A stretch of 64,000 nucleotides of DNA from contig OZ257144.1 of the NCBI GenBank assembly GCA_965279205.1, forward strand, positions 1 to 64,000, written 5' to 3'. The translations under genes were made by a program, and so were the position numbers. Shown one piece after another: positions 54,743 to 63,337 of this stretch (positions are counted from its first letter, which is position 1; the number at the start of each line of letters is the position of its first letter). Source of the stretch: UBA7672 sp965279205. GTDB lineage: Bacteria > Pseudomonadota > Alphaproteobacteria > Caulobacterales > Hyphomonadaceae. The notes under the pieces were generated by a model that saw only the letters and a program-made list of their open reading frames with translations, had not been told where the DNA came from and searched no databases.

Positions 54743-55936
54743 ATGTCAGGCGAAGATCGCTACGATCTCAGTGCGTATCCGCTGTTCCGCAGCGTGATCG
54801 ACGGCGAGCCCAGCAGGGCGAAGCCGAAGCGCTGTTTCGTCATCGCGCCGTCGGACGATGCGAGCGCCGATGTGCGCCAACATGCCGACACGCTCTGGAA
54901 GTATGTGATCCAGCCTGCCCTGCTCGACACCGACTATGCACCCTACCGCATCGACCACGCCGTGATGAATGGCTCCGCCGAACCCGCTACCATCGACGGG
55001 TTGCTCGATGATGACCTGGTGATCTCGGTGTTGTCCTTCCGAAGCGCGCGCGTCTTCTACGAGACGGCGCTTGCCCAGGCTGCCGCGCGCCCGCTGATCC
55101 TGATGATCCAGGACGGTGAAGACCTCACCTTCAATGCGCGCGGCTCGAAAGTACTGCACTACGCGCTCGACACCGACAGCATCGTCTCCGCCGTCAACGT
55201 CGGAAAACTGCAGGCCGCAATTCGCGAAACCGACGAAGCCGGCACGCCACAAGCCAACGGGTTCCGCCCCGGCACGCCGTCCCTCGGCGGAGGCGGCATC
55301 AGCGAAGCAACCGTCTTCGGCCGCTCGCCACAGTTCACTTACGACCAGCGGCTCAACATGATGCGGGAAGCGAAATCCCGCATCGACATCATGGGCATCG
55401 CCAACCTGGCCATCGCGCTTCACCCCGATACGCTGGAAGTCCTCCGCTCGCGCTCGGGCGAGAACATGGAAATCCGCATCCTGCAGTGCGCACCATCGAA
55501 TCCCGGACTCCTCCCGATGTTCGGAGGCCGCAACGGTCCGTCGCTGGAAACCATCTGGCAGGAGATCGAGGCCGCTTCGGACGCCTGGCGGCGTATCGTC
55601 GACGTTGCAAATCTCGAACTGTCGATCACGGTCCGTCGCGCGCAGTCCTCCCTGCCCACCGCCAACGCGCTGATCACCGACCGCGCCATCGTCGCGACAC
55701 CCTATCTGCGCAGCCGCATCACGGCAGAGAGCCCAACGCTGCACGCCTATGCCGGCTCGGCCTATCACACCGCCATGAGCCAGGAATTCGACCTCATCTG
55801 GAGCGAAGCAGCGACCGTGTTCCGCGCTGAGCCGAAGCTGGCGACCAGCTCGTCCCAGGAACCCCCGCGCCGTTCCCTCTTCTCGAAGGAGAAGACCGAC
55901 TCGCGCGGTTTCGCGCTGATCCGCGGGGTCAGCTAG
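54743..55936 (+). CDS. Two-domain protein: deoxyribosyltransferase/TIR-like N-terminus with PLD/DUF5919-like C-terminus
   Basis: 397 residues, with a GGAGGG ribosome site. Residues 30-165 have the layout of nucleoside 2-deoxyribosyltransferase-like or TIR-like sensor domains: KRCFVIAPSDD, YRIDHAV, IDGLLDDDLVISVLSF, FYETALAQAAARPLILMIQ with the probable catalytic Glu. Residues 195-375 look like the PLD-related DUF5919 region: RIDIMGIANL, MEIRILQCAPSNP, LITDRAIVATPYL. Such fusions have been linked to signalling and defence. Not in the island. Function unknown. Confidence 0.6.
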   Translation: MSGEDRYDLSAYPLFRSVIDGEPSRAKPKRCFVIAPSDDASADVRQHADTLWKYVIQPALLDTDYAPYRIDHAVMNGSAEPATIDGLLDDDLVISVLSFRSARVFYETALAQAAARPLILMIQDGEDLTFNARGSKVLHYALDTDSIVSAVNVGKLQAAIRETDEAGTPQANGFRPGTPSLGGGGISEATVFGRSPQFTYDQRLNMMREAKSRIDIMGIANLAIALHPDTLEVLRSRSGENMEIRILQCAPSNPGLLPMFGGRNGPSLETIWQEIEAASDAWRRIVDVANLELSITVRRAQSSLPTANALITDRAIVATPYLRSRITAESPTLHAYAGSAYHTAMSQEFDLIWSEAATVFRAEPKLATSSSQEPPRRSLFSKEKTDSRGFALIRGVS

Positions 55937-56030
55937 GGCGAGCGCTCCGCCGGCTCAGCCCGTCCGGTTTTGAGGCCTCTTTGTCCGCTCACGGGCTTGT
56001 TGCGCGACCAGCGGCGAATAGACTTCGGTC

Positions 56031-56276
56031 ATGCTCGAAATGCGCCCCAACTGCGAATGCTGCGACAAGGACCTTGATCCGTCGGGACACGAGGCGCGCA
56101 TCTGCTCATTCGAGTGCACGTTCTGCGCGACCTGCGCCGCCGCCACGCTCAAGGGAAAATGCCCCAACTGCGGCGGACTTCTGGTTTCACGCCCGCCCCG
56201 CGCCGCCGACAAGCTGGCGAAATTCCCGGCTTCGACCAAGCGGATCGTCAAGGCCAAGGGATGCGAAGCGGCCTGA
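56031..56276 (+). CDS. DUF1272 small zinc-ribbon-like protein
   Basis: An 81-residue protein with the DUF1272 pattern of paired cysteines: RPNCECCDKDL, ICSFECTFCATCA and GKCPNCGGLLVSRPPR. It is likely to bind zinc. The role is unknown. It lies 55 bases before thiE on the same strand. Confidence 0.85.
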   Translation: MLEMRPNCECCDKDLDPSGHEARICSFECTFCATCAAATLKGKCPNCGGLLVSRPPRAADKLAKFPASTKRIVKAKGCEAA

Positions 56277-56331
56277 CATATGTCCGTGACGCCCCGCTTG
56301 ACGTCAGCGTCGGCAGGCGTACCCAACGCGC

Positions 56332-56985
56332 ATGTCGAGCCGCTGCCGTCTCTATCTGATCACCCCGCCCGAAATCACGGACATCGCGGCGTTTTCCCGC
56401 GAGCTGGAGCAGGCGCTCGACGGCGGCGATGTCGCCTCGCTCCAGATCCGGCTGAAATCGCGCGATGGCGTGCCGGCGCCCGACCACCACATTCTGACGC
56501 TCGGCCGCCACATCATTCCTCGCGCACAGGATCGCGGGGTCGCGGTGCTGATCAACGATCGTCCCGATCTCGCCATCGAACTCGGCGCCGATGGCGTTCA
56601 TATCGGCCAGGGCGACACGCCCTATGCGCAGGCGCGCAAGCTGGTCGGACCCGACGCTATCATCGGCATCACCTGCCATGACAGCCGCCACCTTGCGATG
56701 GAAGCCGGGGAAGCCGGCGCGGACTATGTGGCCTTCGGCGCCTTCTACCCAACCGGCACCAAGGACCCCGCCGCGAAAGCGGAGCCGGAGCTCCTGACCT
56801 GGTGGCAGCAGATGATCGAACTGCCCTGTGTCGCCATAGGCGGCATCACCCCGGACAACGCCCGGCCACTGGCGGAAGCCGGCGCCGATTTTCTCGCAGT
56901 TTCCGCAGGCGTCTGGCTTCATGGTAAAGGCCCGGGCGAAGCCGTTCGGGCTTTCAATGCTATTTTTGACGAGCTTTCGGCCTAG
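56332..56985 (+). CDS. thiE: Thiamine-phosphate synthase
   Basis: A 217-residue TIM-barrel enzyme with RLYLITPPE at the start, DGGDVASLQIRLKS, LINDRPDLAIELGADGVHIGQGD, and IGGITPDNARPLAEAGADFLAV for phosphate binding. It joins HMP-PP and thiazole phosphate to thiamine phosphate. No other thi genes are adjacent. Confidence 0.88.
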   Translation: MSSRCRLYLITPPEITDIAAFSRELEQALDGGDVASLQIRLKSRDGVPAPDHHILTLGRHIIPRAQDRGVAVLINDRPDLAIELGADGVHIGQGDTPYAQARKLVGPDAIIGITCHDSRHLAMEAGEAGADYVAFGAFYPTGTKDPAAKAEPELLTWWQQMIELPCVAIGGITPDNARPLAEAGADFLAVSAGVWLHGKGPGEAVRAFNAIFDELSA

Positions 56986-57068
56986 CCGCCGCACCCCCGA
57001 AAAGCGAACAATGCTTGCGCTTTGGCCCTGCCCAGCTATGGGAAGCGCCCAAGCCGAGGCTGTTTGAA

Positions 57069-57905
57069 ATGTCCCGTCCTTCCCCCACCGTCACCGTCAT
57101 GATGGATGCCGCGCGCGCTGCTGGCCGCCGCCTCATCCGCGATTTCGGTGAAGTCGAAAACCTTCAGGTCTCGCGCAAGGGACCGTCCGATTTCGTCTCG
57201 GCCGCGGACCAGAAGGCCGAAGAGATCATCCGCAAGAGCCTTGAGAAGACGCGGCCCGGTTACGGCTTCCTGCTCGAGGAAGGCGGCGAGGTCAAAGGCT
57301 CGGACAAGACTCACCGCTTCATCATCGATCCGCTCGACGGCACGTTGAACTTCCTGCACGGCATTCCGCACTTCGCCGTGTCGATCGGGCTCGAGCGTGA
57401 TGGCAAGCTGCGCGCTGGCGTCGTCTTCGATCCAATGCGCAACGAATGTTTCTGGGCCGAGGAAGACCAGGGCTGCTGGCTCGAGAACAAGCGCCTGCGC
57501 GTTGCCTCGCGCCGCAAGCTCAACGAAGCCGTCGTTACCACCGGCATCCCGCAACTCGGCAAGGACGGCGCCGAGAAGTTCATCGAGGAACTCACGGCCG
57601 TGCGCTCGGAAGTCGCCGCTGTGCGCCGCTTCGGATCTGCTGCGCTCGATCTCGCATGGGTCGCCGCCGGCCGCTTCGACGGGTTCTGGGAACGCGGCCT
57701 TGCGCTGTGGGATATCGCAGCCGGCTTCGTCCTGTTGCAGGAAGCTGGCGGCATGCTGATCGGCCTCGACAAGAAGGAACCGACCAAGGGCTCCTTCGTT
57801 GCCGCCAACACCAGCCTCGCCCCCAAGCTGATCGAGCGCATCGAAGGCAAGATCAAGAAGCACGCAACCTCGACGACCGGCAAACGGATGCTGCGGCCGG
57901 AATAG
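57069..57905 (+). CDS. suhB: Inositol monophosphatase family protein (SuhB-like)
   Basis: 278 residues from ATG 57069; the frame upstream is not conserved. The Mg-dependent phosphatase motifs are present: GFLLEEGGE, IIDPLDGTLNFLHGIPHFAVSI (with an interrupted DPLDGT), and WERGLALWDIAAGFVLLQEAGG. The family hydrolyses inositol-1-phosphate and, as SuhB, binds the transcription antitermination complex. Which role applies is not deducible. Confidence 0.88.
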   Translation: MSRPSPTVTVMMDAARAAGRRLIRDFGEVENLQVSRKGPSDFVSAADQKAEEIIRKSLEKTRPGYGFLLEEGGEVKGSDKTHRFIIDPLDGTLNFLHGIPHFAVSIGLERDGKLRAGVVFDPMRNECFWAEEDQGCWLENKRLRVASRRKLNEAVVTTGIPQLGKDGAEKFIEELTAVRSEVAAVRRFGSAALDLAWVAAGRFDGFWERGLALWDIAAGFVLLQEAGGMLIGLDKKEPTKGSFVAANTSLAPKLIERIEGKIKKHATSTTGKRMLRPE

Positions 57906-57951
57906 TACTCTGGGGTTTTGCGTTCGCCGCGATGAACGTTAGGTTTGGCTG

Positions 57952-58671
57952 ATGACCGCTCCGCTCCGCCTCAATCCGGATCTCGACATTCCGGCGCTGC
58001 GCAAGGCCTTCGACGCGGCTGGACGCCTGCACATCCCGAACATTCTCGACACTGCTTCGGCCGAGCGTGTGCATGCCGCGCTTGCCGCTTCGCGCGACTG
58101 GGTGTTCGTGTTCAACCGCGGCAACAAGCATTTCGAAGTGTCGCCGGAGAACTTCGCGCGCATGCCGAAGGAAGCCCTGCTCCAGATGCAGAGTGACATC
58201 TTCGAAACGGCGCGCGATGGATTCCAGCTGGCCTATGACGTGGTCAACGTCTCGAAAAAAACGGATGCCGTGCTGACGAAGGATCCCGTCCTGGTCGAAC
58301 TGCATGCCTTCATGAACGGCCCCTACGTCGAATTCCTCAACGCCGTGACCCGCCAGACGCGCGGCGCCTGGTGCGATGTCACCGCCACTCGTTACAAGCC
58401 CGGCCATTTCTGCGAGATGCACGATGACAGCGCCGACGATGGCGAGCGGCTGATCGCCTTCGTGCTCAACCTCACGCCGCGCTGGCGCGTGGACTGGGGC
58501 GGCCTTCTTCTGTTCATCGACGAACGCGGCCACGTCAGCAGCGGCCTTACACCGGCCTTCAACGCGCTGAACATCTTCCGTACGCCGCAACCGCATACGG
58601 TGTCAGCCGTTGCACCCTTTGCCGGCGCGAACCGGCTGTCGATCACGGGCTGGCTGCGGCCGAAGGTGTGA
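57952..58671 (+). CDS. 2-oxoglutarate/Fe(II)-dependent oxygenase
   Basis: A 239-residue protein of the prolyl-hydroxylase-like 2OG-Fe(II) fold: CEMHDDSADDGE gives the His-x-Asp pair, PQPHTVSAVAP the distal His, and NRLSITGWLRPK the Arg that binds 2OG. The N-terminus has the substrate-binding helical region with FVFNRGNKHFEVS. It probably hydroxylates a protein side chain; the target is unknown. It starts 46 bases after suhB. Confidence 0.82.
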   Translation: MTAPLRLNPDLDIPALRKAFDAAGRLHIPNILDTASAERVHAALAASRDWVFVFNRGNKHFEVSPENFARMPKEALLQMQSDIFETARDGFQLAYDVVNVSKKTDAVLTKDPVLVELHAFMNGPYVEFLNAVTRQTRGAWCDVTATRYKPGHFCEMHDDSADDGERLIAFVLNLTPRWRVDWGGLLLFIDERGHVSSGLTPAFNALNIFRTPQPHTVSAVAPFAGANRLSITGWLRPKV

Positions 58672-58675
58672 GCGT

Positions 58676-59509
58676 CTAGGCCTTGGCGTTTGACGCGCCA
58701 GCGTCGATCTGGGCAACGAGGCCTTCATCAAGACCCAGCGCCACTGCCAGGTTCATCAGGAACGCCTTTTCCTTCATGCCATCTGGCTCGATCGCGATGC
58801 GAGCGGCTGTATAGGCCTGCGCAGCCAGGGCTGGCGTATTCGCTGCCGCTGCGAGTTCGGCAATCGTCGCGGGCTTTGCGAATTCCGCATCGAGGAATTT
58901 CGCGGCGTGGACATCGAGGCCCGCGCCTTCCAGCGCACCGATGATGCGCGAGCGTTCCGCATTGTCGATGACGCCATCGCTGGCTGCCGCGGCGATCATG
59001 GCCCGCAGCACCAGCATCGCGGTCTCATTGTCCTGCGCGGGATTGCCGGTTTCGCCAAAGGGGCTGGCGTCAGGCGCCGCCTCGACCTGCGCGGGCGCCG
59101 CTGGCGCCTTGCCAGCCTGATGGTTCTGCCACGCCTTGTAGGCAAGGCCGCCCACCATAGCGAGACCGCCCAGCGTTGCCGCGCTGCCGGCAAGGCCACG
59201 TCCGCCGCGCGTTCCCAGCAGCAGCAATCCCAGACCGCCTAGCGCCGCGCCGGTCACGGCCTTGTTCTGTCCAGCGAAGGCCTTGGCCTGTTCGAAGAGA
59301 TCGCCGCCGGACTTGCCGGTCGCTCCTTTCAGCGCCGCATCGGCCTTGGCGCCGATGCCGGTCTTCTGTTCGATCGCGGCCGCGCCCTCCTTCATGCCAG
59401 AGACGCTGTCGTTGAGCAGGCCTCCGAGCATCCCGCCGATCTGGCCAAGAGGGTTGTTGGCGCCTCCAGCTCCGAACATCTGGTTGAGCAGCTTGCTGGC
59501 GTCGAACAT
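58676..59509 (-). CDS. DUF533 (TerB-like) protein
   Basis: 277 residues from ATG 59509, which is preceded by GGAGG. The N-terminal part is Gly-rich with repeated hydrophobic stretches (GAALGGLGLLLLGT) that may be membrane-associated. The C-terminal half is the TerB-like DUF533 domain (LVLRAMIAAAASDGVIDNAERSRI with the acidic metal-binding pattern). Function unknown; members are linked to stress or inclusion-body phenotypes. It converges with the oxygenase gene. Confidence 0.75.
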   Translation of the reverse strand: MFDASKLLNQMFGAGGANNPLGQIGGMLGGLLNDSVSGMKEGAAAIEQKTGIGAKADAALKGATGKSGGDLFEQAKAFAGQNKAVTGAALGGLGLLLLGTRGGRGLAGSAATLGGLAMVGGLAYKAWQNHQAGKAPAAPAQVEAAPDASPFGETGNPAQDNETAMLVLRAMIAAAASDGVIDNAERSRIIGALEGAGLDVHAAKFLDAEFAKPATIAELAAAANTPALAAQAYTAARIAIEPDGMKEKAFLMNLAVALGLDEGLVAQIDAGASNAKA

Positions 59510-59599
59510 GAGAGCCTCCATTGCGGATCGGCTCTTCTACACCGGCACGCCGAGGCAACCAGCGGTGAACTGCATCTCGCAAGATGGAAGAGGTTGCGG

Positions 59600-59938
59600 C
59601 TACCCTTCCTCGTCCGGCCAGAACGCCCGCACCTCGATCCGGCCAGCGCGCGCCATGGGATGCTTCGCGGCGATCTCGATCGCTTCGTCGATGCTGTCGC
59701 ATTCGAGAATGTCGAAGCCGAGGATCACTTCCTTGGCTTCAGTGAAAGGGCCGTCGGTCACCATCTTGCGGCCACCACGGACGCGAACTGTTTTCGCGTC
59801 GCGCACGCGCAGCAGGCGGTTTCCGGTAACACGCTTGCCGCGCCGATCGTTATCCTCCACCCAAGCCTCGATCTCGCCCGGCGCTTCGGGCTTGCTGTCA
59901 GGTTCGTTGTCGCTGGCGACGAACATCATGAAACGCAT
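59600..59938 (-). CDS. YCII-related domain protein
   Basis: 112 residues from ATG 59938 (GGAAAGGA upstream). The fold motif is MRFMMFVAS at the start, TDGPFTEAKEVILGFDILEC in the middle, and the C-terminal AAKHPMARAGRIEVRAF with the conserved His. YCII-type proteins act as dehalogenase or muconolactone-isomerase-like small enzymes or binding proteins; the substrate is unknown. Confidence 0.85.
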   Translation of the reverse strand: MRFMMFVASDNEPDSKPEAPGEIEAWVEDNDRRGKRVTGNRLLRVRDAKTVRVRGGRKMVTDGPFTEAKEVILGFDILECDSIDEAIEIAAKHPMARAGRIEVRAFWPDEEG

Positions 59939-60016
59939 CGTTCCGTCCTTTCCTGGGTAAAACCACAGGACGACGGCGCCTATCGCCACCCGACATTCTG
60001 CGCATCAGAAAAATCG

Positions 60017-61867
60017 TCAGGCGCTGGTGAACTGCATTTCCGCCAGCTTGGCGTAGAGCCCGCCTGCGCGGACGAGGCTTTCATGGTCGCCCTGCTCCAC
60101 CACGCGGCCCTGGTCGAGCACGACGATGCGGTTGGCCTTGCGCACGGTGGCGAGCCGGTGGGCGATCACCAGCGTTGTGCGACCCTGGCTCGCCTGATCG
60201 AGCGCCTTCTGCACCAGCCGCTCGTTGGCGGCGTCCAGCGCGCTGGTGGCTTCATCCAGCAGCATCACTGGCGCGCCGCGCACCAGCGCACGGGCAATCG
60301 CGATCCTCTGCCGCTCGCCGCCCGAGAGCTGCCGCCCCTTGGCGCCGACTTCCGCCGCCAGTCCTCCGCGAGGTTCGAGGAAAGCGAACGCCTCCGCCTT
60401 CTTCAGCGCCTCGCGCACCTCCTCCTCGCTCGCATCCGTCCGGCCGAAGCGAACGTTGCCGGCGGCATCACCCGAGAAGATCGGTGCCTCCTGCGGCACA
60501 TAGGCAAAGCGCGCACGCCATTCGCTGGGATCGGTTTCGCGGGCATCGACGCCATCCAGCGTCACCGCGCCTGTCTGCGGATCGAAGAAACGCAAAAGCA
60601 TGCGGAAGACGGTCGACTTGCCGGCGCCCGATGGTCCGACGAGGGCCACCAGCTCGCCCGGCTTCGCCTCGAACGTCACATCCTTCAGCGACGGCCCCTG
60701 CGCTTCGGGATAGGCGAATGACAGACCGTCGAGCTTCACATGGCCAGCAATTCTCGCCGGCATCGGCTTCGGACTTGGCGGCGCTGCGATATCAGGCTTC
60801 TGCTCGAGGATCTCGACCGCACGCTGGGCTGCGCCCGAGGCGCGCATCGCATCGCCGAACACTTCGGCCACCGTTGCGAAGCCGCCGACGCCAAACACGG
60901 CAAGCAGCACGAACTGGATGAAAGCGCCGGCAGTCATCGAGCCAGCCATGACTTCCAGCGCGCCAAGCCAGATGATGCCGGTAACCCCAGCGAACATCAG
61001 CGCGATGATGATGCCGGTGAGCCAGGCCCGTGCCGACACGCGCGCCAGCGCCGCCTTGAACGACAGCTCGATAGCCGTGCGGAACCGCCCTTCGCGTTCC
61101 CTCTCCATGCCATAGGCCTGCACGAGGTCGATGGCGTCGATCGTCTCGGTGGCTTCAGCCGCGGCTTCAGCGATGCGGTCCTGTGCATTGACCGAGAGCT
61201 TGCGCACGCGCCGCCCCATGCCGAGGATCGGCAGGATCAGCGCCGGCGCCAGCACGAACAGCATCGCTGTCAGCTTCCAACTCGCGAAGAACATCAGGAT
61301 CAGTGCGCCAATCGACGTGACCGCCGAACGCACCGCCATCGAGAAGGTCGAACCAAAAAAGGTCTCGATCAGCGTCACATCCGCGGTCAGTCTTGAAACA
61401 GCTTCGCCGGTCTTGAGCTTGGAGAAATAGGCGGGCGACAATGTCATCAGCCGCGCATAGACGTCGCCGCGCAGGTCCGCCGCCAGCCGCTCGCCGAAGC
61501 GCGAGAAGTAGTAGAAGCGGATCGCCGAGGTCACGCCGAGCGCCAGCGCGACACCGATCATGGCGAGGAAGCCCGAATTGATGAGCGCGGGGTCCGCATT
61601 CTGGAACGCGGTGTCGCCCAGCCAGCGCGCCGGATAGGTAATGGCGAGGTTGAAGGCGGCCGCCACGAACAGGAAGATGACGGCCAGCGTCGCTGTCGTC
61701 CGCTGCCGTGCGATATACGGCATCAGGCCCATGAGGGGCCTCAGGGAGCGTGATTTGGCTCGCTCCGGGCCGCCCTCGCCCCAGCGCTGGGCCCCGGCTG
61801 TACGGTCGAAGCTGGCGCCTCCCGCAGGAGTGGTGGAAGGACTGGATTGACCGGCGCCGTCGCTCAT
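60017..61867 (-). CDS. MsbA-type ABC exporter (fused permease-ATPase)
   Basis: A 616-residue half-transporter: a leader of about 45 residues, six transmembrane segments (about residues 50-330), then an ATPase with Walker A GPSGAGKS, Q-loop YVPQEAPIF, signature LSGGERQRIA, Walker B VMLLDEATSALD and switch His in VIAHRL. It acts as a dimer and could export lipids, peptides or drugs. No adjacent accessory protein tells the substrate. Confidence 0.92.
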   Translation of the reverse strand: MSDGAGQSSPSTTPAGGASFDRTAGAQRWGEGGPERAKSRSLRPLMGLMPYIARQRTTATLAVIFLFVAAAFNLAITYPARWLGDTAFQNADPALINSGFLAMIGVALALGVTSAIRFYYFSRFGERLAADLRGDVYARLMTLSPAYFSKLKTGEAVSRLTADVTLIETFFGSTFSMAVRSAVTSIGALILMFFASWKLTAMLFVLAPALILPILGMGRRVRKLSVNAQDRIAEAAAEATETIDAIDLVQAYGMEREREGRFRTAIELSFKAALARVSARAWLTGIIIALMFAGVTGIIWLGALEVMAGSMTAGAFIQFVLLAVFGVGGFATVAEVFGDAMRASGAAQRAVEILEQKPDIAAPPSPKPMPARIAGHVKLDGLSFAYPEAQGPSLKDVTFEAKPGELVALVGPSGAGKSTVFRMLLRFFDPQTGAVTLDGVDARETDPSEWRARFAYVPQEAPIFSGDAAGNVRFGRTDASEEEVREALKKAEAFAFLEPRGGLAAEVGAKGRQLSGGERQRIAIARALVRGAPVMLLDEATSALDAANERLVQKALDQASQGRTTLVIAHRLATVRKANRIVVLDQGRVVEQGDHESLVRAGGLYAKLAEMQFTSA

Positions 61868-62018
61868 TCAGCCCTCAAAAGCCCCGGGTTTCGGGTGTCT
61901 GGAGGCCTGCCTTGCCAGCAAAGCCCTGTTCGGGTATGAGCCCCGCTCCCGAATTCAGCAAGGCTTTGCAGGGCCGACGCCCCGCGACCCGCCCTGCCCA
62001 GCCGCCAGAGACTGCGTC

Positions 62019-62243
62019 ATGAAGAAAGAAGGCCATCCCGACTACCACTTCGTCGAAGTGGTGATGACCGACGGGACCAAGTTCAAGACCCGCTCGACCG
62101 CTGGCAAAGAGGGCCATGTCATCGCGCTCGACATCGATCCCAAGACGCACCCGGCCTGGACCGGCGGCAACGCCGCCATGCTGGACCGCGGCGGCCGCCT
62201 GTCGCGCTTCAAGGACAAGTTCAAGGGTTTCGTGAAGAGCTGA
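62019..62243 (+). CDS. rpmE: 50S ribosomal protein L31
   Basis: A 74-residue protein with HPDYHFVEVVMTDGTKFKTRST, DIDPKTHPAWTGGNAAMLD and a Lys-rich tail, all typical of L31. It lacks the CxxC zinc pair and is therefore the C-minus (zinc-independent) kind, as is usual in this group. A strong bidirectional terminator separates it from rcdA. Confidence 0.95.
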   Translation: MKKEGHPDYHFVEVVMTDGTKFKTRSTAGKEGHVIALDIDPKTHPAWTGGNAAMLDRGGRLSRFKDKFKGFVKS

Positions 62244-62267
62244 GGCCGTTCACCAATCCGGATACAC

Positions 62268-62299
62268 AAAGGCCCGCTGGAACCAGCGGGCCTTTTGCT
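62268..62299. terminator. Bidirectional intrinsic terminator between rpmE and rcdA
   Basis: GGCCCGCTGG (62271-62280) pairs perfectly with CCAGCGGGCC (62283-62292) across a two-base loop. CAAA precedes it and CTTTT follows, so it can end rpmE on the plus strand and rcdA on the minus strand. Confidence 0.9.
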
Positions 62300-62319
62300 T
62301 TTCGAATTCCTGAAAGACC

Positions 62320-62868
62320 CTACTTCCGCCAGACCGCCAGCGGATCGAACGCGCCGCCTTCGGCAGCCTGACGCAGGCGGTCGATCTGGCGCATCACCGG
62401 GTTCTCGGCGGGTTGCGGCGTTTCCGAGTAGAGCGCGGCATCGAACCGCCAGACGCGCTCGTAGAGGGCGCGGCTGCGGTCAACCAGCGCCATCAGCGGG
62501 GCCGGCATGACCGTGCGATCGCACGGATGCGGCTCGCCCGGCTTCGCGATGCGGTATTTCTCGTCGCCGGCTTCCTCGACCTTCATGTCCTTCTCGCGCA
62601 CGGCGCGCTGCACCACCAGCCAGCTGGCGGCCTGCATCAGGCGCGTGGTCACTTCCATGCTCTCGGCAGCGTAAACCAGGGCGAGTTCGCGGTTCAGCTT
62701 GCGGGAATCCGTACGGCCGGGACCGTCCAGGTACGAGGCGGCCTCCTCGACCAGCGACATGCCTTCCTTGAACAGCCGGTCGAACATCTCCGACCCGGCG
62801 AACTCCGAAACGCGGCGTTTCCATTCGTCCCGCGTCGGATCAACGGATGGCATTGCCTCGTGCATCAT
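62320..62868 (-). CDS. rcdA: RcdA/DUF1465 cell-cycle proteolysis adaptor
   Basis: 182 residues from the ATG pair at 62868 (GAGG upstream). The DUF1465 pattern is evident: EFAGSEMFDRLFKEGMSLVEEAASYL, the helix with AAESMEVTTRLMQAASWLVVQRAV, and EKYRIAKPGEPHP. RcdA works with CpdR and PopA to bring CtrA and other substrates to ClpXP. The gene is a hallmark of Caulobacterales relatives and supports the taxonomic assignment. Length is normal. Confidence 0.85.
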   Translation of the reverse strand: MMHEAMPSVDPTRDEWKRRVSEFAGSEMFDRLFKEGMSLVEEAASYLDGPGRTDSRKLNRELALVYAAESMEVTTRLMQAASWLVVQRAVREKDMKVEEAGDEKYRIAKPGEPHPCDRTVMPAPLMALVDRSRALYERVWRFDAALYSETPQPAENPVMRQIDRLRQAAEGGAFDPLAVWRK

Positions 62869-63028
62869 ATCCTCAATATACACCCACCCAGCGAACCAGT
62901 CTCGGCCCGAGACCTTGCACAAGCCTTAGCGGCGGATCCCTCATGGTTCGAACCGGTATCACGCAAGACCCTTGCCGGAGTTGTGTGCCACTAGTGCGAC
63001 CCGGTGTCCAAATTGTGTGGTTATCAGC

Positions 63029-63208
63029 CTAGGTCTTGAAAAATGCCGCTTCTGCGGCCTTTCGGGTCGCTTCCTTCTTGGTGATCATCGCCTCGCAGGC
63101 GGCAATATCTGCTTTGAGCGCCTCGATGCGCTCCTTCAGGTCCTGGATCGACATGTCGTCCAGTAGCCGTTTCACCATCCTTACCGGCTCTTCTTCGAAC
63201 ATTGCCAT
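63029..63208 (-). CDS. DUF1192 small protein
   Basis: A 59-residue protein from ATG 63208, behind GGAGAGG: an acidic start (MAMFEEEP), then LDDMSIQDLKERIEALKADI and a Lys-rich end. It forms a short helical hairpin or coiled coil. The function is unknown. It lies opposite and 130 bases from the quinone oxidoreductase gene, an arrangement common in alphaproteobacteria. Confidence 0.85.
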   Translation of the reverse strand: MAMFEEEPVRMVKRLLDDMSIQDLKERIEALKADIAACEAMITKKEATRKAAEAAFFKT

Positions 63209-63337
63209 GGCCGCCTCTCCTCCGGTCTCGTTTCCGTTCCCGCCCCTCCCTGCTTGACCGCGTGGCTTGCCAGCGCTCAAGACAGTCCGCAGCCCCACGT
63301 CCTTAATGGGTGCGCGATTAAAACCCGGGATGTCGAA

